64,000 nt of DNA, taken from NCBI GenBank assembly GCA_963819755.1, contig CAWFXB010000002.1, positions 992,001-1,056,000 on the forward strand, in the 5' to 3' direction. The notes beneath the pieces are model-generated. The model was given only the letters and a program-made list of their open reading frames with translations. It was not told where the DNA came from and did no database searches. Made by a program: the position numbers and the translations under genes. Source of the DNA: VRUE01 sp963819755. GTDB taxonomy: Bacteria; Actinomycetota; Thermoleophilia; Solirubrobacterales; 70-9. How positions within the stretch are numbered: the stretch's first letter is position 1; the number at the start of each line of letters is the position of its first letter. Below, piece by piece: positions 34,716 to 42,534 of this stretch.

Positions 34716-36107
34716 CTACGCGGAGGCCTTGCGGCGGTCCACCCGGGCCTGGAAGATCGCCTGGATGTCCTCGAGGCGCTTGCCCTTGGTCTCCGGCACG
34801 AGCGCCCAGCAGAAGACCAGGGTGAGCAGGCCGATCCCGCCGTAGAGCCAGAAGGCGCCGCTGCGGCCGACCGCTTCGATCAGCAGCAGGAAGGTCAGCG
34901 AGACGATGAAGTTGAAGGTCCAGTTGGCCATCGTGCCGAGCCCGGCCGCCTTGCTGCGCACCGCGAGCGGGTAGATCTCCGCGTTGAGCAGCCAGAAGAT
35001 CGGCCCGAGGCTGACCGCGAAGGAGGCGACGTAGAGCATCAGGCTGGCGATCGCGACCACCGAGGCGAGGGTGCTGCCACCACCGCCGACGAAGGCGCCG
35101 CCGAGCGCGAACAGCGAGATCGACATCCCCGAGACGCCGATCATCAGCAAGGTGCGGCGCCCGGCGCGGTCGAGCAGTCGCAGCGCAACCACGGTCATCG
35201 CGACGTTGATGACGCCGACCCCGACCGCGGCGAGGATCGACCCGGCCGAGGAGTTGACCCCGGTGAATTCGACGATCGTCGGCGCGTAGTAGATGACCGT
35301 GTTGATCCCGGTCACCTGCTGCAGGATCGCCAGCCCGACGCCGACCACCAACGCCGCTTTGACCACCGGCGCCAGCAGCTCGCTCCAGGCGCCCGGCTTC
35401 TCGTCGATGCTCTCTTTGATCTCCTCGATCTCGCGGTCGATCGTGTCGGGGTCGTCGATGCGGATCTTCGCCAGCGTCGCCCGCGCCGCAAAGTCGTCGC
35501 CGGTCATCACCAGCCAGCGCGGGCTCTGCGGCATCCGCAGCATGCCGAAGGCGAGCGCCAGCGCCGGCACCACGCCGAGGCCGAGCATCCAGCGCCAGCC
35601 TTCGATGCCGTTGAAGGCGAGCCCGACCAGGTAGGCGACGAGGATGCCGATCGTCACGGCCAGCTGGAAGAAGCTGACGAGGCGCCCGCGACTCTCCGGC
35701 GGCGCCACCTCGGAGATGTAGACGGGGGCCGCGGCCGAGGCGAGGCCGATCGCGACGCCGATGACTATGCGGGCCGCCACCAGCACCTCGACGCCGGGGG
35801 CCGCGGCGCTGGCCAGAGCCCCGGCGATGAAGACGAAGGCGGCGAGCAGGATCATCAGGCGGCGCCCGTAGCGATCGGCCGCCGGCCCCGCGATCGCCGC
35901 TCCTGCGACGGCTCCGATCGGGACCGCGGCGACGACCAGGCCCTGGGCGAAGCTGCCGAGGTCGAAGTCGCCCTTGATGAAGAGCAGCGCCCCGGCGATG
36001 ACGCCGGTGTCGTAGCCGAAGAGCAGCCCGCCGAGTCCGGCGATCGCCGCCGTCAACACGACGTTGCGCCGCGCTCGGCGCCGTGAGGCCTCCAACCCGT
36101 CGCTCAT
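34716..36107 (-). CDS. MFS sugar porter
   Basis: 463 aa, twelve membrane helices, sugar porter family (XylE/GalP/GLUT-like proton symporter). Signatures: GGLLFGYDTGVIAGALLF in helix 1, DRYGRRLMIL after helix 2, PESRGRL and PQSPRWLVMTGDD after helix 6, QQVTGINTVIYYAP in helix 7 (the QQxxGxN sugar site), DRAGRRTLLMIG after helix 8, and PETKGKRLEDIQ after helix 12. Substrate cannot be assigned precisely; hexose or pentose is likely. The 384-base divergent region upstream may hold its regulatory sequences. Confidence 0.94.
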   Translation of the reverse strand: MSDGLEASRRRARRNVVLTAAIAGLGGLLFGYDTGVIAGALLFIKGDFDLGSFAQGLVVAAVPIGAVAGAAIAGPAADRYGRRLMILLAAFVFIAGALASAAAPGVEVLVAARIVIGVAIGLASAAAPVYISEVAPPESRGRLVSFFQLAVTIGILVAYLVGLAFNGIEGWRWMLGLGVVPALALAFGMLRMPQSPRWLVMTGDDFAARATLAKIRIDDPDTIDREIEEIKESIDEKPGAWSELLAPVVKAALVVGVGLAILQQVTGINTVIYYAPTIVEFTGVNSSAGSILAAVGVGVINVAMTVVALRLLDRAGRRTLLMIGVSGMSISLFALGGAFVGGGGSTLASVVAIASLMLYVASFAVSLGPIFWLLNAEIYPLAVRSKAAGLGTMANWTFNFIVSLTFLLLIEAVGRSGAFWLYGGIGLLTLVFCWALVPETKGKRLEDIQAIFQARVDRRKASA

Positions 36108-36491
36108 CCCAGCCGCGACAGTATCGATTTCACCGGATTTTGCGGGATCGTTTCCGGGCTACCCCTAGACGCCGCCAGGGCGGCGGGCTAAGTTGATCCT
36201 GCGACTGGGAAAGACAGGCTCCGCGGAAGCCAGCGGGACACCGTCTTGAAGGTGGCGCAAAGAGCTTCTAGCGCGAAGGCTACGCGCGGGCAGGCTTTGG
36301 GCGCCGTCCCCGGTCGCTTTTTCGTGCCTTCTTTCAATCGCTGTCCGAACGTGTCTCTAGCTTGGGCGGCGGTCATCGGGCGGCCTGCCTCCGTTGACCC
36401 GCGTACCGGGGCGCACCTGGGAGTCGGCGTTGCTTGGCTATCCCGTGATTTGCCCAGCAACTAGCCCGCCTACTCCCATACTCTCTTCACC
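36108..36491. other. 384-base divergent intergenic region, function unassigned
   Basis: Lies between the starts of the sugar porter (minus) and the enoyl-CoA hydratase (plus). It is too long for promoters alone. It contains GCCGCC/GGCGGC (36171-36184) and a 10-bp stem with one mismatch, GTTGCTTGGC/GCCCAGCAAC, around 36429-36462. A minus-strand open frame covers much of it but has unlike-protein composition and no family resemblance, so I do not call a gene. It could hold a regulatory RNA or riboswitch; I could not match conserved cores of TPP, cobalamin, glycine, c-di-GMP or c-di-AMP classes, RNase P, tmRNA or SRP RNA. Confidence 0.4.
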
Positions 36492-37244
36492 GTGACTGAC
36501 GAGTTGCGCTACGAGCGGGTCGGGGCCGCCGCCGTCCTGACCATCGATCGCCCTGCGCGGCGCAACGCGATCGACGCCGCCGCGGCGGAGGCGTTCCGCC
36601 AGGGGCTGGTCGACTTCGAGGCTGACGAGGGCGCCCGGGTGCTCGTCCTCACCGGGGCCGGCGGCGAGGCCTTCTGCGCCGGCGCCGACCTGAAGGCGAT
36701 GGACCTCGACGTCGACCATCCGGACGGGCCGATGGGCCCGACCCGCCTCACCCCGGCCAAGCCGGCGATAGCGGCGGTCGACGGCTGGTGCCTCGCCGGC
36801 GGTGTCGAGCTGGCGCTCTGGTGCGACCTGCGCATCGCCACCCCCCAATCCACCTTCGGCCTCTTCGAGCGTCGCTGGGGCGTGCCCCTGGTCGACGGCG
36901 GCACCCAACGCCTCCCCCGCGTCGTCGGCATGGGCCGAGCCCTGGAGCTGATCCTCACCGGCCGCCCGGTCCCGGCCGAGGAGGCCCACCGCATCGGCCT
37001 GGTCAACGAGCTGGTCGACCCGGGCAAGCACCTCGACCGCGCTCTCGAGCTGGCCGAGAAGATCGCAAGCTTCCCCCAAGAGACGATGCTCGCCGACCGC
37101 CGGGCGGCAATAGAAGGCTTCGGCCTCCCGCTCGAGGAGGGCATAGCCCTGGAGCACAAGCTAGGCCGCGAGACCCTCCACGTGGCCGTTGAGGGCGCAT
37201 CCCGTTTCGCTTCTGGCCAAGGCCGTCACGGCGAGGGCGTTTAG
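36492..37244 (+). CDS. Enoyl-CoA hydratase/isomerase family protein
   Basis: 250 aa, crotonase fold. AVLTIDRPARRNAIDAAAAEAF and GAGGEAFCAGADLKAMD supply the first oxyanion-hole segment; KPAIAAVDGWCLAGGVELALWCDLRIA carries the second plus a family Glu; FGLFERRWGVPLVDGGTQRLPR holds the second catalytic-Glu position (FGLFE). LINV-like GLVNELVDPG follows. Acts in fatty-acid or CoA-thioester metabolism; the precise reaction is undetermined. GTG 36492 start. It converges with a TetR gene with a 4-base overlap. Confidence 0.9.
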   Translation: MTDELRYERVGAAAVLTIDRPARRNAIDAAAAEAFRQGLVDFEADEGARVLVLTGAGGEAFCAGADLKAMDLDVDHPDGPMGPTRLTPAKPAIAAVDGWCLAGGVELALWCDLRIATPQSTFGLFERRWGVPLVDGGTQRLPRVVGMGRALELILTGRPVPAEEAHRIGLVNELVDPGKHLDRALELAEKIASFPQETMLADRRAAIEGFGLPLEEGIALEHKLGRETLHVAVEGASRFASGQGRHGEGV

Positions 37245-37918
37245 CTCTCGCGTGTAACGCGGCGCATCTCGTCTTCGGCGGCTTCCGGCCCCAGGTAGGG
37301 CATCAGCACGGCGAAGACCAGGTCCGGCAGGATCCGCTTCAGCTCGGGGCCGCGGCCGGCGCGGACCTCGTCGAAGATCATCGAGGTGGCGCCGCCGATC
37401 GCGAAGCGCGCCGTGTCGGCGGGCAGCTCCTCCCCCTGCCCCGACCAGCTGCGCCCCTGCTCCAGGAAAGGGGTGAAGCGGGTCAGCATCGCGCGGTAGC
37501 GCTCACGGGCGTCGTCGCCCGCCGCGGTCACCTCGACCATCGCCATCCGGGCGATGTCGGCCTCCATCGCCAGCAGCTCGACCAGGGCGCCGAGCCCAGC
37601 GGCGATCTGCTCCGGCCAGGGCTCGCCGGCGGCCGCCTCGAAGGCCGCCGTGACGTGCGCCACGAGCACGTCGAAGACCGCGTCGTAGGCCTCGAGGAAG
37701 CAGGCCTCCTTGCTCTCGAACATCTCGTCGAAGGCGTCCTGCGAGACGCCGGCGAACTCGATCACGTCGGCCACGGTCGTCGCCTCGTAGCCCTTCGCCG
37801 CGGCCATCTTCACCATCGCCTCGAGCAGGCGCTCGCGCTCGGAACGAACCTCGTAAGCGCGGGGCAATCCTTCACGGCCGGGGGGTCGCTGTGGATTCGA
37901 AGTAGATGGCGAATCCAT
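37241..37918 (-). CDS. TetR-family transcriptional regulator
   Basis: 225 aa. N-terminal HTH (about 27-70): RERLLEAMVKMAAAKGYEATT, VADVIEFAGVSQDAFDEMF, ESKEACFLEAYDAVF; then an all-helical ligand domain ending DLVFAVLMPYLGPEAA. The preceding REGLPRAYEV matches the GRHxLPRE-type N-terminal motif shared by the other TetR proteins here, so these are paralogues. ATG 37918 was chosen; a TTG at 37927 is possible. Convergent overlap of 4 bases with the enoyl-CoA hydratase gene, a possible target (inference). Confidence 0.87.
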   Translation of the reverse strand: MDSPSTSNPQRPPGREGLPRAYEVRSERERLLEAMVKMAAAKGYEATTVADVIEFAGVSQDAFDEMFESKEACFLEAYDAVFDVLVAHVTAAFEAAAGEPWPEQIAAGLGALVELLAMEADIARMAMVEVTAAGDDARERYRAMLTRFTPFLEQGRSWSGQGEELPADTARFAIGGATSMIFDEVRAGRGPELKRILPDLVFAVLMPYLGPEAAEDEMRRVTRES

Positions 37919-37966
37919 CCAACCCAATGTAGGGCAGGACCCGCGACCTGTCCAACGCTTGCGGCG

Positions 37967-38666
37967 CTAGGCGCGCGCGGCCTGCATCTCGGCGCTCGCG
38001 GCGTCGGCGCCGAAGTAGGGCAGCACGGCGAAGTACATGAACTCCGGCAGCAGAGCGCGGAAGCCGTCGGTTGCCCCGGTGGAGAGCCGTGAATGGACGA
38101 TCGCGTGGATGCCGGCGACGATCCCCTCCGGAGCGATCTGAGGGGGCTCCTCCGACTCCTCCGAATCGTCCCGTGCCAAATCGATGAAATCGGCGGCTCT
38201 TTTCATCGCTTCGGCCCGTCTTGCCAGGGCCTCTGGGCCCGCCGCGTGGACCCCGACGATCACCCCGCGGCCGAAATCGGGCTCGGCGTCGAGCTCGTCG
38301 AGCAGCGTCCCGAGGCCGGCCCGCAGCTTGCCACGCCACGATTCCTCGCTCGCCGCGCCTCGCACGACCAGCGCTTCGAAGCGCGCGATTCCCATCTCGA
38401 GCGCCGCCAGGTAGCAGCCGTCCTTGTCGGCGAAGTTGTCGTAAAACGCCTGCCGGTAGAGGCCGGTTCTGTCCAGAACCGTGCGTACCGAGGTCGAGTC
38501 GTAGCCCTCAGCGCCAACCGCCTCGAGCATTCCCTCGAAGAATCTTTTCGCGCTTGGGAGAATTCACAAGCTCGAGCTTGGGGGAGTGGGGGAGTGATTC
38601 CACTGCCCTGATGCTGCCGGTCCCCTCAGCCCCTGCCTGGACGTTGGTTGCGGCCTGCTTCCCCAT
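37967..38666 (-). pseudogene. TetR-family regulator with a +1 frameshift after the N-terminus
   Basis: Two frames must be joined to make one TetR protein. From ATG 38666, with a strong GAGGAAGGGG ribosome site, the first frame reads MGKQAATNVQAGAEGTGS to NSPKREKILRG. The second, from 38530, reads MLEAVGAEGYDSTSVRTVLD, then TGLYRQAFYDNFADKDGCYL and the helical domain to a normal end. One extra base in TTCCC at about 38530-38534 separates them, cutting the HTH after its first helix. Initiation at the internal ATG would give 187 aa lacking helix 1, probably unable to bind DNA. Either a real frameshift or a sequencing error. It is divergent from the TetR at 38781, with a shared operator-like region between. 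Confidence 0.65.
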
Positions 38667-38712
38667 CGCTACCCCTTCCTCGTGATCTAGGGAACAGGTT
38701 GTCTGGACTCCG

Positions 38713-38757
38713 GTACTGTAGCGGTATATCACCAATCCGTCCAGCTTGAATCTCGAT
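38713..38757. promoter_or_regulatory. Divergent TetR promoter/operator region
   Basis: Between two divergent TetR genes. It contains CTGGAC...GTCCAG ends and an inner imperfect palindrome GGTACTGTAGCGGTATATC. GGTAC-type half-sites recur before other TetR genes in this window (near 44580 and 57388), consistent with autoregulation by paralogues. Confidence 0.4.
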
Positions 38758-38780
38758 GGCCCCGGAGTAGCCTGGCTGGC

Positions 38781-39458
38781 GTGGCTGAACGTGTACCTCA
38801 GGCAACTAGGGTGCCCCCCGGAAGGCACCCACTGCCTCGTGAGTTCATCACCCAACACCAGCGCGCCCGCATCATCGCGGCCCTCGCCGAGGAGACGGTG
38901 GAGAAGGGCTATCGGGCGGTCACCGTCGCGGACATCGTGCGGCGCGCGGGCATCGCTCGCAACACTTTCTACGAGAACTTCTCCTCCAAGGAAGACTGCT
39001 TCCTCGCCGCCTCTGAGTTCGCCGTCAAAGAGGCGCTGCGCCGCGTCGTCGATGCCGCCAGCAGGGTCGACAGCTGGCCCGCCCGGGTCAACTCCGGCCT
39101 CGCCGCCTTTCTCCACTACGTGGCGACCGAGCCGGCGCTGGCCCGGACCTGCATCGTCGAGGCCCTCTCCGCCGGCCCCGCCGCGGTCGAGCGCTACGAA
39201 CGCTCGATCCAGGCCTTCGTGCCGCTCTTCCGCATGGGCCGCAAGGTCGCGCCGAAGGGCGAGGATCTGCCCGGGACACTCGAGGAGACGATCGTCGGAG
39301 GGGTCTTCTGGATCATCTACCAGCGGATCGTGATGGGGCAGGTGGAGGAGATCGAGCAGCTCCTCCCCGAGCTGGTGGAGTTCTCGCTCACCCCGTACGT
39401 CGGTGCCGGGGCCGCGAAGCGCACGGCAGCCGAACAGCCGTCCAAAGCGACCGGCTGA
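38781..39458 (+). CDS. TetR-family transcriptional regulator
   Basis: 225 aa. Paralogue motif PPGRHPLPREFITQHQ near residue 12, then HTH RARIIAALAEETVEKGYRAV, TVADIVRRAGIARNTFYENF, SSKEDCFLAASEF. The ligand domain includes CIVEALSAGPAAVERYERSIQ and ends LVEFSLTPYVGAGAA, both recurrent in this paralogue family. GTG 38781 start. Divergent from the frameshifted TetR with 114 bases between starts. The tandem TetR fusion follows 32 bases downstream on the same strand. Confidence 0.88.
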   Translation: MAERVPQATRVPPGRHPLPREFITQHQRARIIAALAEETVEKGYRAVTVADIVRRAGIARNTFYENFSSKEDCFLAASEFAVKEALRRVVDAASRVDSWPARVNSGLAAFLHYVATEPALARTCIVEALSAGPAAVERYERSIQAFVPLFRMGRKVAPKGEDLPGTLEETIVGGVFWIIYQRIVMGQVEEIEQLLPELVEFSLTPYVGAGAAKRTAAEQPSKATG

Positions 39459-39490
39459 GCCAGGGCAGGGATCGGGGGTCCCATGCGCTA

Positions 39491-40849
39491 GTGCCCACCA
39501 CCGAGATCCGCGAGGAGACCGGCAGCTCCGAGCGTGCCGAGATCGTCGCGGCCCTGATCGAAGTCGCCGCCGAGCGAGGCTACGGCGAAACGACGATCGA
39601 GTCGATCCTCGAACGGGCCGGGCTCGACCGCCCCGCCTTCGACCGCCACTTCCGCGGCAAGTACGACTGCTTCCTCTCCGCCTGGCAGGACCAGAACGAG
39701 GAGTGCCTGGGGACGATGGTGAGGGCGTATGAAAGCTGCGAGGAGTGGCCCGACCGCCTGCGCGCGGTCGCCTACGAGGTGATCGCCGGCCTCAGCAACG
39801 ATCCGAGCCGCGCCTCCTTCGGGGTCGAGGTGCTGGCCGCCGGCGACGCCGCCCGCGCCCGCCGCGACATGACGATGCGGGTGATCGCCTCGCTGATCGA
39901 CGCCGGACGCCAGGAGATGGACGATCCCGACTCCGTCCCCCATACAACTGCCGAGGCGCTGGCCGGCTCGGCCTATGGCCAGATCTACTCGCGGGTCGTT
40001 CGCGGGGCGGTCGAGGAGCTGCCGGAGCTGGTGCCGCAGCTGATGTCGGCGGCGGTGATGCCGTATTTGGGTATCGAGGCGGCTATGGCCGAGTTGAGTC
40101 GTGAATCCGCCGTGCCAGAGGGATATGCTCGCGGTGTGGCAAAGAAACGCGTCGGCAAATCGGAGAAGGCGCCAGTCGACGGCGCGGAGGACTATCCGCC
40201 CGAGTTGGCGCGCCTGCCGCCGGGCCGCCATGGGTTGCCCCGCGAGTTCGTTACTCATAACCAGCGCGAGCGCCTGATCGCCGGGATCGCCGAGGCGATC
40301 GCCGAGCACGGCTACTCGGGCACCACGATCGCCCATATAACCCGCGCCGCCGCGGTCTCCCGCCGCACCTTCTACGAGCACTTCTCGAGCAAGGACGAGT
40401 GCTTCGTCGCCGCCTACGACACGGTGATGAAAGAGCTGCGCGAGCGGGTCTCCGCGGCTTTTGAGGAGAGCGAGGAGTGGCCTCAGGCGATCAAGGCCGG
40501 GATCGACGCGATGCTGCGGTTCCTCGCCGCCGAGCCCAACCTCGCCCGCCTCTGCATGGTCGAGGCGCTGGTCGCCGGCCCGGCCGTGGTCGAGCGCTAC
40601 GACGCGGCGATACAAAGCTTCGTCCCCTACTTCCAGGAGGGCCGCGAGGGCCGCCCGCCCGAGGTCCTCTCGCGCCTCTCGCCGACCACCGAGGAAGCGC
40701 TCGTCGGCGGCATGGTCTCGCTGATCTCGCGCCGCATCATCGCCGGCAAGACCGAGGAGCTGGAGGACCTGCTCCCCGACCTGGTCGAGTTCACGCTGAC
40801 TCCGTACCTCGGCAGCGCCGAGGCAGCGGAGATCGCCAAGGCGAAGTAG
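39491..40849 (+). CDS. Tandem TetR-TetR fusion protein
   Basis: 452 aa in one uninterrupted frame, twice normal TetR size. First module (about 1-200): HTH RAEIVAALIEVAAERGYGET, TIESILERAGLDRPAFDRHF, RGKYDCFLSAWQ, and helical domain to LMSAAVMPYLGIEAA. Linker about 200-235 (basic KKRVGKSEK, then acidic). Second module (about 236-452): PPGRHGLPREFVTHNQ, HTH RERLIAGIAEAIAEHGYSGT, TIAHITRAAAVSRRTFYEHF, SSKDECFVAAYD, ending LVEFTLTPYLGSAEA. A GTG at 40136 with an AGAGGGA upstream could initiate module two separately, but no stop ends module one. A monomer with two HTHs would mimic a pre-formed dimer. GTG 39491 start. Confidence 0.85.
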   Translation: MPTTEIREETGSSERAEIVAALIEVAAERGYGETTIESILERAGLDRPAFDRHFRGKYDCFLSAWQDQNEECLGTMVRAYESCEEWPDRLRAVAYEVIAGLSNDPSRASFGVEVLAAGDAARARRDMTMRVIASLIDAGRQEMDDPDSVPHTTAEALAGSAYGQIYSRVVRGAVEELPELVPQLMSAAVMPYLGIEAAMAELSRESAVPEGYARGVAKKRVGKSEKAPVDGAEDYPPELARLPPGRHGLPREFVTHNQRERLIAGIAEAIAEHGYSGTTIAHITRAAAVSRRTFYEHFSSKDECFVAAYDTVMKELRERVSAAFEESEEWPQAIKAGIDAMLRFLAAEPNLARLCMVEALVAGPAVVERYDAAIQSFVPYFQEGREGRPPEVLSRLSPTTEEALVGGMVSLISRRIIAGKTEELEDLLPDLVEFTLTPYLGSAEAAEIAKAK

Positions 40850-40863
40850 TACCGGAATTTAGC

Positions 40864-40890
40864 CACCAGGTGGCTGAAAATCAGCCAGTA
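40864..40890 (+). terminator. Hairpin after the TetR fusion
   Basis: TGGCTGA-AAA-TCAGCCA forms a 7-bp stem at about 40871-40887, next to an overlapping AGCCACC/GGTGGCT palindrome. It lies 15-40 bases beyond the stop; no T-tract. Confidence 0.4.
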
Positions 40891-40921
40891 AGTGGTTGTC
40901 TACTGGGTCGCGGCCCATCCT

Positions 40922-40941
40922 TGTGTGCTAACTTACACACA
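40922..40941 (+). promoter_or_regulatory. Palindromic operator touching the antitoxin start codon
   Basis: TGTGTG-CTAACTTA-CACACA. Six-base half-sites with an 8-base A/T-rich spacer; the palindrome's last base is the A of the ATG at 40941. Position is typical of toxin-antitoxin autorepression by the RHH protein. Confidence 0.6.
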
Positions 40942-41180
40942 TGCGTTTGCACATTAGCCTGGACGACACGCTGGTGAGCGAACTCGATCGCTTCGCGGGG
41001 CGCCGCCAGAGGAGTGCCTTCATCACCCGTGCGGTCGAGCGCACTCTGGATGAAGAACGGCGCTGGCGCGGGATTGAGGCGGCGCTCGGCGCGATTGACG
41101 ATCATGGCCACGAATGGGATGAGGATCCCGCCGCCTGGGTGAGACGTGGCCGTCGCGAAGACGCCCGTCGCGCTGGATGA
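40941..41180 (+). CDS. Ribbon-helix-helix antitoxin (VapB/CopG type)
   Basis: 79 aa. RHH fold MRLHISLDDTLVSELDRFAG followed by RQRSAFITRAVERTLDEER, typical of CopG/Arc DNA-binding antitoxins. The acidic, aromatic C-terminus (about 48-70, DDHGHEWDEDPAAWVRRG) would wrap and inhibit the PIN toxin encoded 27 bases downstream. Probably represses its own promoter through the palindrome at its start codon. The transcript may be nearly leaderless, because the operator reaches the ATG. Confidence 0.85.
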   Translation: MRLHISLDDTLVSELDRFAGRRQRSAFITRAVERTLDEERRWRGIEAALGAIDDHGHEWDEDPAAWVRRGRREDARRAG

Positions 41181-41207
41181 GCGCGCGCACCCCGCGTCGG
41201 GACTGAG

Positions 41208-41597
41208 ATGGCTCCGCTGTTCCTCGATACGACGGTGCTTATCGACGCGCTACGGGGTCGTAAGGCGGCTGAGCGACTTCGGGAACTGCGCGACCAGGGG
41301 CCACCGCCCTACATCTGCGCGGTCAATGTCGAGGAGGTGTGGCGGGGGACGAGAACGGGCGAGGAGAAGGCCGTCGGGGGTCTCCTCGCGGCCCTGCGCA
41401 TCGCTCCGCTCGGGCGAGCGGAGGGAGAGCGTGCGGGGCGCTGGAGGGCACGCTTCGCCGCTGACGGCGTCACCCTCGGCCAGGCGGATTGCCTTATTGC
41501 GGCAGCAGCGGTCGGTGTCGGCGCTCGCCTCGCGACTGGCAATCCGTGCGATTTCCCGATGGACGAGCTGGAGATCGAGGACTGGCCAGTCGGTTGA
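41208..41597 (+). CDS. PIN-domain ribonuclease toxin (VapC-like)
   Basis: 129 aa. PIN fold with conserved acids: D7 and D13 in LFLDTTVLIDALRG, Glu in ICAVNVEEVWRG, Asp in LGQADCLIAAAAVGV, and a late TGNPCDFP. Expected Mg-dependent RNase, neutralised by the RHH protein encoded just upstream. The two are a type II toxin-antitoxin pair with a short gap rather than an overlap. Ends 7 bases before the convergent pyrF stop. Confidence 0.88.
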   Translation: MAPLFLDTTVLIDALRGRKAAERLRELRDQGPPPYICAVNVEEVWRGTRTGEEKAVGGLLAALRIAPLGRAEGERAGRWRARFAADGVTLGQADCLIAAAAVGVGARLATGNPCDFPMDELEIEDWPVG

Positions 41598-41604
41598 CGA
41601 CCGG

Positions 41605-42441
41605 CTACGCGGCGCGGATCTCCTCGTCGAGAGTCCGTGCCGCCTCGCCCGCCGCCTCCGCAAAGTCCTCGCCCGGGGAGGCGTAGACGATCGAGCGCGA
41701 GGCGGCGATCAGGAAGGCGTCGCTGCCCGCGCCGCGGTTGGCGGCTACGACCGTGGCCACGTCGCCGCCCTGGGCGCCTACGCCGGGGATCAAGATCGGC
41801 ATCTCGGCTGGGATGTCCTCGCGGATCGCCCGCATCTCGTCCGGGTAGGTCGCGCCGACGACCAGGCCGCAGTTGCCCGCCGCGTTCCAGCTGCCGGCGA
41901 CGGTGCGGGCGACGTGGCGGTAGAGCGGCACGCCGCCGGCGACCAGGTCCTGGAACTCGCCGGCACCAGGGTTGGAGGTGCGGGCGAGGACGAAGACGAG
42001 CTTCTCGCGGCGCTCGAGGAAGGGAGTGAGTGCCTCGCCGCCGAGGTAGGGGTGGACCGTGACCGCGTCGGCCCCGAGCTGGTCGAAGGCGGCGGTGACG
42101 TAGCCGGCGTTAGTCGAGCCGATGTCGGCGCGCTTGGCGTCGAGGATCACCGCGGCGTCGGGGGCCTCAGCCCGGATCGTCGCGATCGTCTCCTCCAGGG
42201 CGCGGAAGCCGTCGGCGCCCAGTGCCTCGTAGAAGGCAGCATTCGGCTTGTAGGCACAGGCCACGCCGGCGGTCGCCGCGACGATCCGCCGGTTGAACTC
42301 GGCGACCCGCTCGGCGGGTGACGCTCCCGGCGCCACCGACTCCGGAATCCGCGCGGGGTCGGTGTCCAACCCGACCACCAGATGCCGTCCCCGCACAAAG
42401 TGCGCCACCAGCAGCTCGGCGCAGGAGTCGACCCGGTCCAT
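41605..42441 (-). CDS. pyrF: Orotidine 5'-phosphate decarboxylase
   Basis: 278 aa. Last step of UMP synthesis. This is the longer actinobacterial-type (pyrF subfamily 2) enzyme: HLVVGLDTDPARIPESV, CAYKPNAAFYEALGADGFRAL, and the catalytic VILDAKRADIGSTNAGYV (DxK..D), then VTVHPYLGGEALTPFL, LARTSNPGAGEFQDL, VGATYPDEMRAIRED and LIPGVGAQGGDV. ATG 42441 precedes MDRVDSCAELLV; the frame stays open further upstream on this strand, but only antisense to the ATPase gene. Stands alone, without other pyr genes. Confidence 0.94.
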   Translation of the reverse strand: MDRVDSCAELLVAHFVRGRHLVVGLDTDPARIPESVAPGASPAERVAEFNRRIVAATAGVACAYKPNAAFYEALGADGFRALEETIATIRAEAPDAAVILDAKRADIGSTNAGYVTAAFDQLGADAVTVHPYLGGEALTPFLERREKLVFVLARTSNPGAGEFQDLVAGGVPLYRHVARTVAGSWNAAGNCGLVVGATYPDEMRAIREDIPAEMPILIPGVGAQGGDVATVVAANRGAGSDAFLIAASRSIVYASPGEDFAEAAGEAARTLDEEIRAA

Positions 42442-42483
42442 GATCGAAGCGTATATCTCTGTCTCCCCGGTCGCCGACTCCTC

Positions 42484-42512
42484 ATGTCGCCGACATTCGA
42501 TGTCGCCGACAT
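42484..42512 (+). promoter_or_regulatory. Tandem palindromes upstream of the ATPase gene
   Basis: ATGTCGCCGACAT occurs twice (42484-42496 and 42500-42512) at 16-base spacing, with a third half-site CGTCGG at about 42517. The inner CGACAT-TCG-ATGTCG is itself palindromic. It lies 23 bases before the ATPase ATG and 43 bases upstream of divergent pyrF. Likely a regulator-binding array. Confidence 0.6.
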
Positions 42513-42534
42513 CTAACGTCGGTAAGCTGTTACC

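Noticed and set aside
36188..36460. Minus-strand 90-residue open frame in the divergent gap
   Set aside because: No family resemblance, no convincing ribosome site and atypical composition.
40136..40849. A separate second TetR gene starting at GTG 40136
   Set aside because: The upstream TetR has no stop codon before it, so the sequence as given encodes one fused protein; kept only as a possible internal start.
42484..42520. CRISPR-like short repeats
   Set aside because: Only two copies, 13 bp and palindromic with 3-base spacing, so an operator rather than an array.
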